The notes under the pieces are model-generated. The model was not told the origin of the DNA. It made no database searches and saw nothing but the letters and a program-made list of their open reading frames with translations. Below are positions 1 to 8,238 of a stretch of DNA of 64,000 nucleotides, piece after piece. Origin of the DNA: DATKJY01 sp964540105 (GTDB taxonomy: Bacteria; Zixibacteria; MSB-5A5; GN15; FEB-12); contig CAZILL010000002.1 in NCBI GenBank assembly GCA_964540105.1, forward strand, positions 868,001 to 932,000, read 5' to 3'. The stretch's first letter is position 1. Each line of letters starts with the position of its first letter. Position numbers and translations under genes: made by a program.

Positions 1-459
1 GCCCGCATCGGCGGCACACCTATCTGGAAATCCGAGGTTGAAAGCCAGATACAAACCCTGCCACCCAACATGCAAAAAGAATTCGTGACACCTGAAGGGA
101 AACGGAACTTCGTTCGGCAATATGTCGGCTCGGAACTCATGTATCGCGCCGCCCTGCGTGAAGGGTACGATCGCGATCAGGAAGTTATGCGCAAGAGAGA
201 GCTGCTCGCGAAGAATCTTGTCGTGAATAAGTACGTTATCGAGAAAGTCATGCCCGAGGTGAAGATCGACACCCAGGATGTTCGCAATTTCTACGTCGCC
301 AACAAAGATGCCCGATACAAGAATGCCCCGTATGACTCCGTCAAGGCTCAGGTGTTTCTCGACTATCAGGCTGAGAAGGCACAGGCGGCATTCGGGATCT
401 ATATCGATAAGCTGGCTCGGAGTGAGCAGGTCGAGTTTCTCGACCAGAACATCAGGTAG
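1..459 (+). CDS. C-terminal part of a SurA-like periplasmic chaperone (left end outside window)
   Basis: The reading frame is open from base 1 and stops at 457-459, so only the last 152 codons are visible. The visible start (ARIGGTPIWKSEVESQI) resembles the opening of the SurA N-terminal chaperone domain, in which a 'V.G..I...E' strand-helix is followed by long charged helices. No parvulin peptidyl-prolyl isomerase domain follows, so the protein looks like a chaperone domain without catalytic domain. It lies 15 bp upstream of the Bat operon and may be cotranscribed with it. The true start and any signal peptide are outside the window. The family assignment is moderate because only part is seen. 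Confidence 0.5.
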   Translation, partial: ARIGGTPIWKSEVESQIQTLPPNMQKEFVTPEGKRNFVRQYVGSELMYRAALREGYDRDQEVMRKRELLAKNLVVNKYVIEKVMPEVKIDTQDVRNFYVANKDARYKNAPYDSVKAQVFLDYQAEKAQAAFGIYIDKLARSEQVEFLDQNIR

Positions 460-474
460 ATAATCGCAGGTTCC

Positions 475-1509
475 ATGTCTCGCAATTCAGTTCCACTACT
501 CATCGTTCTTGTGAGCCTGTTGGCATTTGCAGGCCACTCTTCGCTGTTTGCCGAACCGATCTCGGATACCGCGGCTTCAATCCCCGGTATAGAAATCAGT
601 ACGTCTGTGGATCTGGCCGAAGTCTACGTCGGCGATCTGATCACGTACAAGGTGACGATCATTCACGATTCCACAATTCGGCTTGTCCCACCGCCACTCG
701 GCGCCAATTTAGGGGCCTTTGATGTAAAGGACTACCAACCCGATCAAGAGACCAAGCTCCCCGACGGGCGGATCAGAAGTGAGACGAAATTTGTACTCAG
801 CACTTTCACCACCGGCAAGTACATTATCCCGGCGCTACCGATTCTCTTCCGAATGCCGGACAGTACTGCCCGCGTGATGCTCGCCGAGGCCGTTTCCATC
901 AATGTGCTTTCTCTGCTTGAGAATGCGAGCGACTCGGCCGACATCCGACCACTTAAGAACCCACACGAATTCAAGCGAAACTGGATGCCATATGTTCTTG
1001 CGGGAGTGGCCGGTATTGTCCTCCTGGTCGCCGCTCTGCTGCTCTGGCTGAAGTTTCGCCGGAAGAAAGGCGCCGTCGATGCTGTGGATTTGCGCCCCCC
1101 CTGGGAGATCGCGTTCGAAAGACTGGCTCTCCTTAAGACGAGTCGCCTGATCGAGGAAGAGAAATTCAAGCAGTACTACATTGAATTGACCGAGATTGTC
1201 CGCGGCTATCTGGCTCGTATGTATGCCATCACCGTGCTCGACATGACAACCGAGGAGTTTCTCTTGCAATTCAGGGACATGACCCTTCCCGCTTACCTTC
1301 TGGAGAACACGGCGTCTTTCCTCCGGCACGCAGATCTCGTGAAATTCGCTAAGTATGTGCCCGAGTCTGAGAGGATCGAGGCCGATTTTTGTACGGCTCA
1401 TGATGTTGTTGAGATCGTACGCGTCGATTTCGAACAGCGCCAGAGGATGCAGATCAACCAGGCTGATTCGCCGCAGTCGGAGCAACCGGTAGGTGGGGGA
1501 GAGGTATGA
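475..1509 (+). CDS. BatD-like membrane-anchored protein at the head of the Bat operon
   Basis: A 344-aa protein with an N-terminal signal segment (residues 5-26), an extracytoplasmic beta-rich region that resembles the front of BatD ('VYVGDLITYKVTI', about residues 51-63), one transmembrane helix near residues 172-192 followed by a KFRRKKG positive cluster, and a cytoplasmic helical tail of about 150 residues. This organisation resembles DUF4381/BatD-like proteins that accompany VWA-domain genes in Bat clusters. Its stop overlaps the batA start by 4 bp (ATGA), so the two are probably translationally coupled. The usual upstream partners, a MoxR ATPase and a DUF58 protein, are not in the window. 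The exact biochemical role is unknown. Confidence 0.6.
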   Translation: MSRNSVPLLIVLVSLLAFAGHSSLFAEPISDTAASIPGIEISTSVDLAEVYVGDLITYKVTIIHDSTIRLVPPPLGANLGAFDVKDYQPDQETKLPDGRIRSETKFVLSTFTTGKYIIPALPILFRMPDSTARVMLAEAVSINVLSLLENASDSADIRPLKNPHEFKRNWMPYVLAGVAGIVLLVAALLLWLKFRRKKGAVDAVDLRPPWEIAFERLALLKTSRLIEEEKFKQYYIELTEIVRGYLARMYAITVLDMTTEEFLLQFRDMTLPAYLLENTASFLRHADLVKFAKYVPESERIEADFCTAHDVVEIVRVDFEQRQRMQINQADSPQSEQPVGGGEV

Positions 1510-2552
1510 TGAGCGCGCTCGAATTCTCCGGATTCGGCCTCAACGTGTTCGATGTCGTCGATACGACCATCCCGGCGTTCCTGATCTTCTCGCTTGGTTT
1601 TATAGTCATCGTCGGGATGATCCTGTTTCAACGGAGCAAGCGTCGCCAATCAGCTACGCTCAAGTATTCCGACATCCGCATTGTCAAGCGGGCCGGTCGC
1701 ACCAGCCGCCAGAGACTTCGCGTACTGTTACCGACGCTGCGGATCGCAGCCATAGCTTTGTTCGTCGTCGCTTTTGCCCGCCCGCGCTCGGGAACAGAGG
1801 TGACCGACGTTAATTCCGAGGGGATCGACATCATGATGGTACTCGACGTTTCCTCTTCGATGCTCGCTGAGGACTTCAAACCGAACAACCGACTTTATGT
1901 AGCGAAAGAGGAATTGAAGCGCTTTGTCACCAAGCGCAAGAATGACCGGATCGGCCTGGTGGTCTTCGCTCGCCACGCGTTCACGCAGTGCCCCCTGACT
2001 GTTGACTATGGCGTCTTATTGAATTTCGTCGATCAGGTCGATATCGGCACTGTCGACGATGGCACCGCCATCGGCATGGCGATCGCAACCGGCGTCAATC
2101 GACTGCGGGAATCCACCGCGAAATCGAAAGTGATGATTCTCTTGACCGATGGTGATAACAATGCCGGCGAGATTGACCCAATAACGGCGGCCAATCTGGC
2201 TCAAGCCATGGATATCAAGATATATACCATCGGAGTGGGTGTCCCTGGCAACGCCATGTTCCCGTATCAGGATCCAATTTTCGGGAAAAGGTATGTCTAT
2301 CAACCAGTCCGGATCGACGAAGAGAGTCTCAGGGAAATCGCCAGCCGTACGGGAGGGCGCTATTATCGCGCCCGATCCGGTGAAGAACTTGACCAGATCT
2401 ATAGCACCATTGACGAGCTGGAGAAGACCGAGATCAAGATATCGGCGCATATCCAGTACAAGGAACTCTTTCAGTATTTCGCTTATGCTGGATTGCTACT
2501 GTTGACGCTTGAACTGATCCTCGCGAATACATACTTCAGAAAGTTGCCATGA
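1506..2552 (+). CDS. batA: BatA, membrane-anchored von Willebrand factor A protein
   Basis: A 348-aa protein with two N-terminal membrane helices (about 21-41 and 73-91), a VWA domain, and a C-terminal helix (about 320-340). A complete metal-ion-dependent adhesion site is visible: DVSSS at 114-118, DGT at 185-187 and LTDGD at 213-217. Bat proteins (Bacteroides aerotolerance) form a periplasmic-facing complex at the inner membrane and have been linked to stress tolerance, but no enzymatic activity is established. The start overlaps the upstream gene by 4 bp. Codon 2 is also ATG, so the start could be one codon later. Confidence 0.85.
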   Translation: MMSALEFSGFGLNVFDVVDTTIPAFLIFSLGFIVIVGMILFQRSKRRQSATLKYSDIRIVKRAGRTSRQRLRVLLPTLRIAAIALFVVAFARPRSGTEVTDVNSEGIDIMMVLDVSSSMLAEDFKPNNRLYVAKEELKRFVTKRKNDRIGLVVFARHAFTQCPLTVDYGVLLNFVDQVDIGTVDDGTAIGMAIATGVNRLRESTAKSKVMILLTDGDNNAGEIDPITAANLAQAMDIKIYTIGVGVPGNAMFPYQDPIFGKRYVYQPVRIDEESLREIASRTGGRYYRARSGEELDQIYSTIDELEKTEIKISAHIQYKELFQYFAYAGLLLLTLELILANTYFRKLP

Positions 2553-2577
2553 AGAAGCGGCGGAGGAGATTACCGTA

Positions 2578-3600
2578 ATGCGTTTCGCGGAACCGATGAA
2601 TTTCCTGCTCCTGATCGGAGTTCTGATCATGGGCGCTTTCATGTTCTGGGCGATAGCCCGCAAGAAGCGTCTGCTTTCCCGATTCGGCGATTTGCCGCTC
2701 CTGATGAAAGCCGCGCCGTACATATCATTTGCCCGACAGAGAACAAAGGCCACCTTCCTGATATTGGCCCTCGTTTTCATTGTCGTTGCCGTCGCCCGTC
2801 TGCAGTTCGGCACGCATCTGGAAATGCTGAAACGGGAAGGAATCGATATCTTCGTTGCACTCGACGTTTCCACATCGATGCTCGCGCAGGACATCAAGCC
2901 CAGTCGACTGGACAAAGCCAAACAGGAGTTGCGGAGTATTATCGACCGACTCAAAGGGGATCGGATCGGACTGGTCGCGTTCGCGGGCGAGGCTTTTGTG
3001 CAGTGTCCGCTGACTCTCGACTACGGCGCCGCGCGGCTTCTGCTCTCTGTGATGGATAACACTTCGGTATCGATCCAGGGAACATCGATTTCTTCTGCGA
3101 TCAAGGTGGCCGAGAAGTCGTTCGATCAGCAGGAAAAGAAGCACAAGGTTCTGGTGCTGCTGACCGATGGGGAAGACCTTGAGGGGGGCGCACAGGAGGC
3201 GGCTGAAGAGGCGCGGAAAGACGGCGTCAAAGTGTATACGGTTGGCATAGGGAATCCCGCCGGGCAGCCCATTCCAGTGTTGGATCGCAGCGGAAATCAG
3301 GTTGGGTTCAAGAAGGATGACAACGGAGAAGTAATCATCTCAAAGCTCGACGAAGAAGCGCTCCAGAAAATCTCTCTGGCGACCGGAGGAAAGTACTACA
3401 ACGCCTCGGCGGGTGAAATGGAACTGGATCGAATCTTTGAGGAGATTGGTAAAATGGAAAAGAAGGATCTGGAAGGAACGCTTGTGACCAAGTATGACGA
3501 TCGATACCAGTGGCCGTTGCTCCTTGCCCTGATTTTCATCGTTGGAGAGTTCTTCCTTTCGGAGAGGAAGCGACCAATGGAGGGGACCGGCAATGCGTGA
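2578..3600 (+). CDS. batB: BatB, membrane-anchored von Willebrand factor A protein
   Basis: A 340-aa paralogue of BatA with the same layout: membrane helices at about 8-27 and 57-75, a VWA domain with DVSTSM at 96-101 and a later LTDGED, and a C-terminal membrane helix. It follows batA by 25 bp, with a GGAGGAG-type ribosome-binding site. It differs from BatA by an inserted loop (about residues 225-250) between the MIDAS strand and the last helices. In characterised Bat systems BatA and BatB act as a pair with BatC. The stop overlaps the batC start by 8 bp. Confidence 0.85.
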   Translation: MRFAEPMNFLLLIGVLIMGAFMFWAIARKKRLLSRFGDLPLLMKAAPYISFARQRTKATFLILALVFIVVAVARLQFGTHLEMLKREGIDIFVALDVSTSMLAQDIKPSRLDKAKQELRSIIDRLKGDRIGLVAFAGEAFVQCPLTLDYGAARLLLSVMDNTSVSIQGTSISSAIKVAEKSFDQQEKKHKVLVLLTDGEDLEGGAQEAAEEARKDGVKVYTVGIGNPAGQPIPVLDRSGNQVGFKKDDNGEVIISKLDEEALQKISLATGGKYYNASAGEMELDRIFEEIGKMEKKDLEGTLVTKYDDRYQWPLLLALIFIVGEFFLSERKRPMEGTGNA

Positions 3601-4360
3601 GAATCTGCTGGTTTTCATCTTTGTCACGGTCTCGGCCTGCTCGGCCTTTGCGGAAGACTACGTCAGTAAAGTCCGCAAAGGAAACGCCGCAATGAAGACC
3701 GGGGACTATAAGACCGCTTTGGAGTGTTACCACGACGCCGAAACCGAAATCCCGGAATCGGCTGAGCTCGATTACAACATAGCCGGTGCGCTGCACGGTC
3801 AGGGGAATTACGAACAGGCGGTCGAGAAATTCAATCGCGCCATGAAAACGACCGATGTTGGGCTTGAATCGAACGCCAGCTATAATCTTGGGAATACCTA
3901 TTTCCGAATGAAGGATTTCGAGAAGGCTATCAATTCGTACGAGAATGCCCTCAAGGCCAACCCGGCGGACCAGGACGCGAAGTTCAATCTTGAACTTGCG
4001 AGAAAGAAGCTTAAAGAGCAGATTAAGCCGCAACAGCAGAACGATCAGGACAAACAAGACAAGCAGGACAAGCAGGACAAGCAGGATCAGGAGAAGAAGG
4101 ATCAGCAGCAACAGGACCAGCAGCAACAGCAGCAGCAGGACCAGCAGAATCAACAAGATCAACAAGACAAGCAGAATCAACAGGATAAGCAGGATCAGAA
4201 GAACGAGAACCAGCAGCAGCGTGCACAAAAAGACGCAAAGCAGATGTCCAAAGAAGATGCCGAACGAATACTAAATGCACTGCGTGACGATGAGAAGGAC
4301 ATTCAGAAGAAGATCAAGCGTGAAACCGTCAAAGGGGACTATGTCGGTAAGGACTGGTAG
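3593..4360 (+). CDS. batC: BatC, tetratricopeptide protein with Gln/Asp/Lys-rich tail
   Basis: I place the start at the ATG at 3593 because it begins a clear signal peptide (MRENLLVFIFVTVSACSAFA) and overlaps the batB stop by 8 bp; the frame extends upstream but without support. The 255-aa product carries about three TPR repeats (residues 20-135) for protein-protein contacts. A highly biased linker of roughly 65 residues built from KQD, QQ and NQQD units follows, then a short charged C-terminus. BatC partners BatA/BatB in other bacteria. The low-complexity linker is much longer than needed for a hinge and probably varies in length between strains. Confidence 0.8.
   Translation: MRENLLVFIFVTVSACSAFAEDYVSKVRKGNAAMKTGDYKTALECYHDAETEIPESAELDYNIAGALHGQGNYEQAVEKFNRAMKTTDVGLESNASYNLGNTYFRMKDFEKAINSYENALKANPADQDAKFNLELARKKLKEQIKPQQQNDQDKQDKQDKQDKQDQEKKDQQQQDQQQQQQQDQQNQQDQQDKQNQQDKQDQKNENQQQRAQKDAKQMSKEDAERILNALRDDEKDIQKKIKRETVKGDYVGKDW
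4028..4218 (+). repeat. Low-complexity coding repeat (GACAAGCAG-like units) in batC
   Basis: A run of imperfect 9- and 6-base units (GACAAGCAG, CAGCAG, CAGGACCAG) encodes the Gln/Asp/Lys-rich linker of BatC. Units near 4048-4088 are nearly perfect tandem copies. Because unit lengths are multiples of three, slippage would change linker length without shifting frame. The same bias creates a long spurious leucine/valine-rich frame on the other strand. Confidence 0.8.
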
Positions 4361-6170
4361 TCACATCGGAATCTGGCGCCGTTTGATCCTCTTTGGGCTA
4401 ACCGCTGTCGTGCTGGCGGCGGGGAGAATCTCCGCAACAGACGTTTCGATTGCTGCGGCACTCAGTCCGGACACCGTCGGCGTAGAGGAGCAGAGCGTCC
4501 TCGAGGTCACCGTCTCAGGCGCGGACCAGAATTTTCCCCAACTGCAAATGCCCACGTTGTCGACTGTCGAAGTGTACTCTCAGGGTCAGGCAAGTAATAT
4601 CAATATTGTCAACGGAGCTGTGAGCGCCTCGATTACTTACCGCTTCCTGCTCATCCCGCGCAAACCAGGAACGATCAATTTACAGGGAATATTCGTCATG
4701 AAGGACGGCAAGCGATTCGACGCCGACCCGATCCGCTTGACCGTTCTCGACAAACCCAAGTCCGCGTCACCTCGTTCGGAACCGCGGGCCGCTGACGGAC
4801 AGGGGAACAGTCGAGACTACTTCCTTGAAGCGGTGGTCGACAAGAAGACTCCGTTCGTCAACGAGCAAGTCACGCTCACGTTGAAGTTCTTCATTGGCGT
4901 GCAGTATTACAGCAGTCCCGAACTCGACGAACCTGCGACGACAGGGTTTTGGACCGAAGTGCTTGGCAACAGCTCCCCCTATTTTCAGAAGGTCGGCGGC
5001 CGCAATTATCGCGTGATTGAGCGCAAGTATGCGCTCTTCCCGACTCAAACCGGCGAGCTGACCATTGGTCGTGCGGCCATCAGCACAACGGTCGCGGCCC
5101 GTGCGCAGCGTCGGGATCCATTCGATATGTTCGGGGACATGTTTGCCCAGGGGCAGAAGATCACGACCGCCTCTCAACCGATCACGATTCAGGTCAGACC
5201 GCTTCCGCAGGAAGGACAGCCGGCTGATTTCAGCGGCTCGGTCGGCAAATTCGATATCAGTGTCCTCGCCGACAAGACTCAGGTTGAAGTCAATCAACCG
5301 GTCACAGTCAAAGTGAAAATCGCAGGTGCCGGAAACATCAAGTCAATTGCCGAGCCAAAAATTCCCGATCTTCAGGATTTCCGCGTCTACCGCGCGTCAA
5401 GCAATGAGAGCTCCGCGAAGATCAACGATCGCCTGAGTGGGACAAAGGTATATGAGGAAGTTTTCATGCCCAAACGTCCGGGGATACTGGAGATTCCCGC
5501 CTTGGCCTTCAACTACTTCGATCCCGATCGCGGTCGCTACGAAACACTGATGACAAAGCCGATCAGCATTTCCGTGGCGAAACCGGAGGGCTACCTTTCG
5601 TCACCTGACATTCCCTATTCGTCCCCCGCAGCGATCATTGGCAGCCAGGCACAGGACATACGGTACATCAAGAGTGATGCAGGCGATCTCAGGCCAATTG
5701 GCAAGCTCGTGATCCTCACGCCGGCATACCTGCTCGCCAACGGACTGCCGGTCGCGGTATTGGTCGGCTTGGTGGTCATGCGCAGAAGACGCGACCGGCT
5801 TTCAGCGGATATCGGCTATGCTCGTTCGCGGAGTGCGTCACGTGGCGCTCGCAAACGATTAGGCAAAGCGCGTTCGCTCGCGAAACTTGAGACAGCGCAG
5901 GAATTCTACGGCGAACTGAGCCTCGTCGTTACAGCGTACGTGGCCGACAAACTGAACGTCTCTCCGCACGGTCTGATGAGTGACAAGATAGGTGAACTCC
6001 TCGCCGACATGGAGGCGACCTCGGATCTCATCAATGATGTCACGCGGTTCCTGCGCCAGTGCGATTTCGCGCGTTTTGCCCCGACTTCAATGTCCGCTTC
6101 GGATCTGGAATCGGCGCTCTCGTCGGCGGAGAGTATCATGGTGCGCATGGAGGAGGTGAAGTTTGGATAA
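4341..6170 (+). CDS. batD: BatD, oxygen-tolerance-like surface-facing membrane protein
   Basis: The start is set at the ATG at 4341, which overlaps the batC end by 20 bp and directly precedes a basic then hydrophobic signal segment (WRRLILFGLTAVVLAAG). The 609-aa product has several beta-sandwich modules in the exported part, with the BatD signatures 'PDTVGVEEQSVLEVTV' and 'TQVEVNQPVTVKVKI'. A membrane helix lies near residues 460-485 with an RRRRDR stop-transfer cluster, and a helical cytoplasmic tail of about 120 residues follows. It sits between batC and batE, in the canonical order. Confidence 0.8.
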   Translation: MSVRTGSHIGIWRRLILFGLTAVVLAAGRISATDVSIAAALSPDTVGVEEQSVLEVTVSGADQNFPQLQMPTLSTVEVYSQGQASNINIVNGAVSASITYRFLLIPRKPGTINLQGIFVMKDGKRFDADPIRLTVLDKPKSASPRSEPRAADGQGNSRDYFLEAVVDKKTPFVNEQVTLTLKFFIGVQYYSSPELDEPATTGFWTEVLGNSSPYFQKVGGRNYRVIERKYALFPTQTGELTIGRAAISTTVAARAQRRDPFDMFGDMFAQGQKITTASQPITIQVRPLPQEGQPADFSGSVGKFDISVLADKTQVEVNQPVTVKVKIAGAGNIKSIAEPKIPDLQDFRVYRASSNESSAKINDRLSGTKVYEEVFMPKRPGILEIPALAFNYFDPDRGRYETLMTKPISISVAKPEGYLSSPDIPYSSPAAIIGSQAQDIRYIKSDAGDLRPIGKLVILTPAYLLANGLPVAVLVGLVVMRRRRDRLSADIGYARSRSASRGARKRLGKARSLAKLETAQEFYGELSLVVTAYVADKLNVSPHGLMSDKIGELLADMEATSDLINDVTRFLRQCDFARFAPTSMSASDLESALSSAESIMVRMEEVKFG

Positions 6171-6918
6171 ACGCTCTATCGCCATCATCTTTGCACTGTT
6201 GTGCTCCGTCTGCCAGGCAGCATCAGCCACCCCGGCCGACGAGTTCGCGAGGGGTAATCAAGCCTTCGAGGGCAAGCAGTATGCAGAGGCAGCGCGGCTC
6301 TATACCGGCATCGTCACCCAGGGATTGGAGTCCGCTCCCCTTTACTTCAATCTCGGCAACGCCCACTTCAAGAACGGGGATCTCGGTCTCGCTATTCTGT
6401 ACTACTTGAAGGCAAAACGGATCGATCCTTCCAACGAGGATATCCGCAGCAACCTCCAGTTTGCCAGACAGTTCACCAGTGTCCAAATCGAAGGGATGCA
6501 GTTAAACCCCGTTAGTAGCGTGCTGACGTCAATCCTCGATCCCTATCGGCTCACCACTCTCGCGTGGATATCATCGTTCTGCTTTGTACTGCTGATTGTT
6601 ATGCTCGCCTTACGCCACGGGCTGGGGTTAGCCTTGCCGTTCCTGAGAGGCGCGACCTACTTGACGTTAGCGTTGGTTGCCCTCTTTGCGTCGATCACGA
6701 CATTCAAGTATCGCCACGACTATCTCACGCGCCGAGCTGTCATCATCGCGCAGGAAAGTCCTGTCCACACTGGCCCCACCGATCAATCGGAGCTCGAACT
6801 TCATGGGGCCGCGGGTCTGACAGTCGAGGTTCTTTCCGAATCCGGCGAGTATTACAACGTTCTGTTCGAGAACATGCGCCGCGGGTGGATCAAGAAGAGC
6901 TTAGTAGCTGAAATCTAA
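6163..6918 (+). CDS. batE: BatE, TPR and SH3-like membrane protein
   Basis: A 251-aa protein with a signal peptide, two or three TPR repeats (residues about 22-105), two central membrane helices (about 133-150 and 162-178), and a C-terminal SH3-like segment ending in 'GWIKKSLV'. Translation most likely starts at TTG 6163: a strong AGGAGGTGA ribosome-binding site lies 5-6 bases before it and the start overlaps the batD stop by 8 bp. This is the last gene of the Bat operon. A 94-bp gap with a new promoter follows. Confidence 0.8.
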   Translation: MDKRSIAIIFALLCSVCQAASATPADEFARGNQAFEGKQYAEAARLYTGIVTQGLESAPLYFNLGNAHFKNGDLGLAILYYLKAKRIDPSNEDIRSNLQFARQFTSVQIEGMQLNPVSSVLTSILDPYRLTTLAWISSFCFVLLIVMLALRHGLGLALPFLRGATYLTLALVALFASITTFKYRHDYLTRRAVIIAQESPVHTGPTDQSELELHGAAGLTVEVLSESGEYYNVLFENMRRGWIKKSLVAEI

Positions 6919-6951
6919 GCAGTTACCGCGGCTCTTGCAGCCTTTATTCGA

Positions 6952-6980
6952 TTGACTCTCACAACGACTGCCTCTATCTT
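6952..6980 (+). promoter_or_regulatory. Sigma-70-like promoter before the UPF0104 gene
   Basis: TTGACT (6952-6957), a 17-bp spacer and TATCTT (6975-6980), ending 32 bp before the start codon at 7013. It separates the membrane-protein gene from the Bat operon. Confidence 0.5.
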
Positions 6981-7012
6981 TTTGCCTATGCGCAGGGTGG
7001 GATTATAGTCGT

Positions 7013-8056
7013 ATGTTCAGCTTCCTGAAGCGAAAACAGTTCTGGGGTATTCTGATCGGCGTCGGCTTGCTCTTCTGGTGCGTCAAAGACATCGATCTGC
7101 AAGAAGTGTCGTCGCTGTTCCTTCGCGTCCGCTACAGCTTTCTGCTGTACGCCGTTCTGGCCGCCTTCTCGTTTGTGATCTTCCGGGCGTTGCGCTGGCA
7201 GATGATGATAACACGGCAGGCAGCGCTGAGCATGCTGCGCGCAGTTGTGCTGTATTCTGCAGGCCAGGTCATGAACATCATCATGCCCATGCTGACCGGG
7301 CAGGTTGGTCGTCTGCTCCTTTTTTCCCGAAGGCTCAAGCTCCGTAAGACGTTCATCTTTTCCACCATCGTTCTCGAAATTCTCTTTGATGCCGTCAGCC
7401 TGATCATCTTCATGCTCTTTACTTCACTGGCCTTTGTCTTCCCGCAGGAATATCGGGCAGTCAGTTTTGTTGTCGCCGGAGTGACAACCGCTGTCCTCAT
7501 TGGTTTCTACGTCATCCTGCACTATCAACGGCGCCTGGAGCAACAGTTGCGGGCTCATCTTGCACCCCGCTGGCCGGGAGTCTACGTGACCACCAAGAAA
7601 TTCATACGCTCCTTCGTCAAGGGGATTGCGCTCCTTCGGTCAAGCCAGCATCTCGCGGGTACCCTGTTCTTTTCTCTTATGGCTTGGACCGCCCACATGC
7701 TGGTCATCTACCTGATGTTCGAGGCGTTCGGGTTTGATCTGCCCATCGCCGCTGCGGCGGCCATCATGGTGATCAATTCAATTGCGCTGATGATCCCCAT
7801 TACGCCTGGAAACGCCGGGACCTTTGAAGTCGTCGTGAGCACCTCGCTGGTCGCGTTTTCAATCGCCCGAACCGATGCCGTTCTTTTTGCGTTGGGTTTG
7901 CACCTGCTTGACCTGCTTCCGGGACTCCTCATGGGTTTTGCTTCGTTGCGACTGGAACGCATTTCCCTGAAAGAGATTCGTCCCGAGGCCGAACAGGAAC
8001 GCCTGTCGGAGAAAGTCACGGACGAAGGTCTGTATATCGAGGAGGAAAAGCAATGA
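7013..8056 (+). CDS. UPF0104 / lysylphosphatidylglycerol synthase-type integral membrane protein
   Basis: A 347-aa protein with about eight predicted membrane helices, 'RALRWQ' after helix 2, and a 'TPGNAGTFE' motif near residue 264. Both are typical of the UPF0104 family, which includes the flippase half of MprF and AglD-like proteins. No synthase domain is attached, so it may move a lipid or lipid-linked molecule, but the substrate cannot be read from sequence. The tail (about residues 320-347) is charged and cytoplasmic. It has its own promoter and stops just upstream of the TetR control region. Confidence 0.7.
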   Translation: MFSFLKRKQFWGILIGVGLLFWCVKDIDLQEVSSLFLRVRYSFLLYAVLAAFSFVIFRALRWQMMITRQAALSMLRAVVLYSAGQVMNIIMPMLTGQVGRLLLFSRRLKLRKTFIFSTIVLEILFDAVSLIIFMLFTSLAFVFPQEYRAVSFVVAGVTTAVLIGFYVILHYQRRLEQQLRAHLAPRWPGVYVTTKKFIRSFVKGIALLRSSQHLAGTLFFSLMAWTAHMLVIYLMFEAFGFDLPIAAAAAIMVINSIALMIPITPGNAGTFEVVVSTSLVAFSIARTDAVLFALGLHLLDLLPGLLMGFASLRLERISLKEIRPEAEQERLSEKVTDEGLYIEEEKQ

Positions 8057-8142
8057 GCTGGCTCGGTTCGTCAGTCGCGTCGGGCCTCAAAGAAATGACC
8101 TCGGCGTTGAAACTTTCTCTCCCCTTTCTTCGTCGAATGATC

Positions 8143-8173
8143 TTGACAGGATTGCGAGCCGTCGCCATATAGA
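8143..8173 (+). promoter_or_regulatory. Promoter of the tetR-efflux-bacillithiol operon
   Basis: A perfect TTGACA at 8143-8148 is followed by CATATA at 8166-8171 (17-bp spacer) or TATAGA at 8168-8173 (19 bp). The -10 end overlaps the TetR-type palindrome, so repressor binding would block polymerase. The start codon of tetR is 66 bp further on. Confidence 0.6.
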
Positions 8174-8192
8174 TACCGACTGGTAGGTATCT
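8171..8192 (+). promoter_or_regulatory. Palindromic TetR-family operator
   Basis: The 22-bp site has perfect 7-bp arms, AGATACC and GGTATCT, around GACTGGTA, and reads ATACC-n8-GGTAT like many AcrR/TetR operators of RND pump genes. It overlaps the -10 element and lies 46 bp upstream of the tetR start, consistent with autoregulation. The family resemblance is from knowledge of TetR sites; the palindrome is seen directly. Confidence 0.7.
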
Positions 8193-8238
8193 GCCGATCA
8201 ACGACTGGAGAATTGGATACAAAACCGGGCAGAGTGTT

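Noticed and set aside
3536..4228. Minus-strand 230-aa frame very rich in leucine and valine, resembling a membrane protein
   Set aside because: It is the antisense of the Gln/Asp/Lys repeat in batC; its hydrophobicity is a by-product of CAG/GAC codons read backwards, and batC has TPRs, a signal peptide and operon context.
8053..8172. 39-aa frame overlapping the UPF0104 stop by 4 bp (ATGA)
   Set aside because: It runs through the TTGACA/-10 promoter and into the TetR operator, has no recognisable features and no independent ribosome-binding site.
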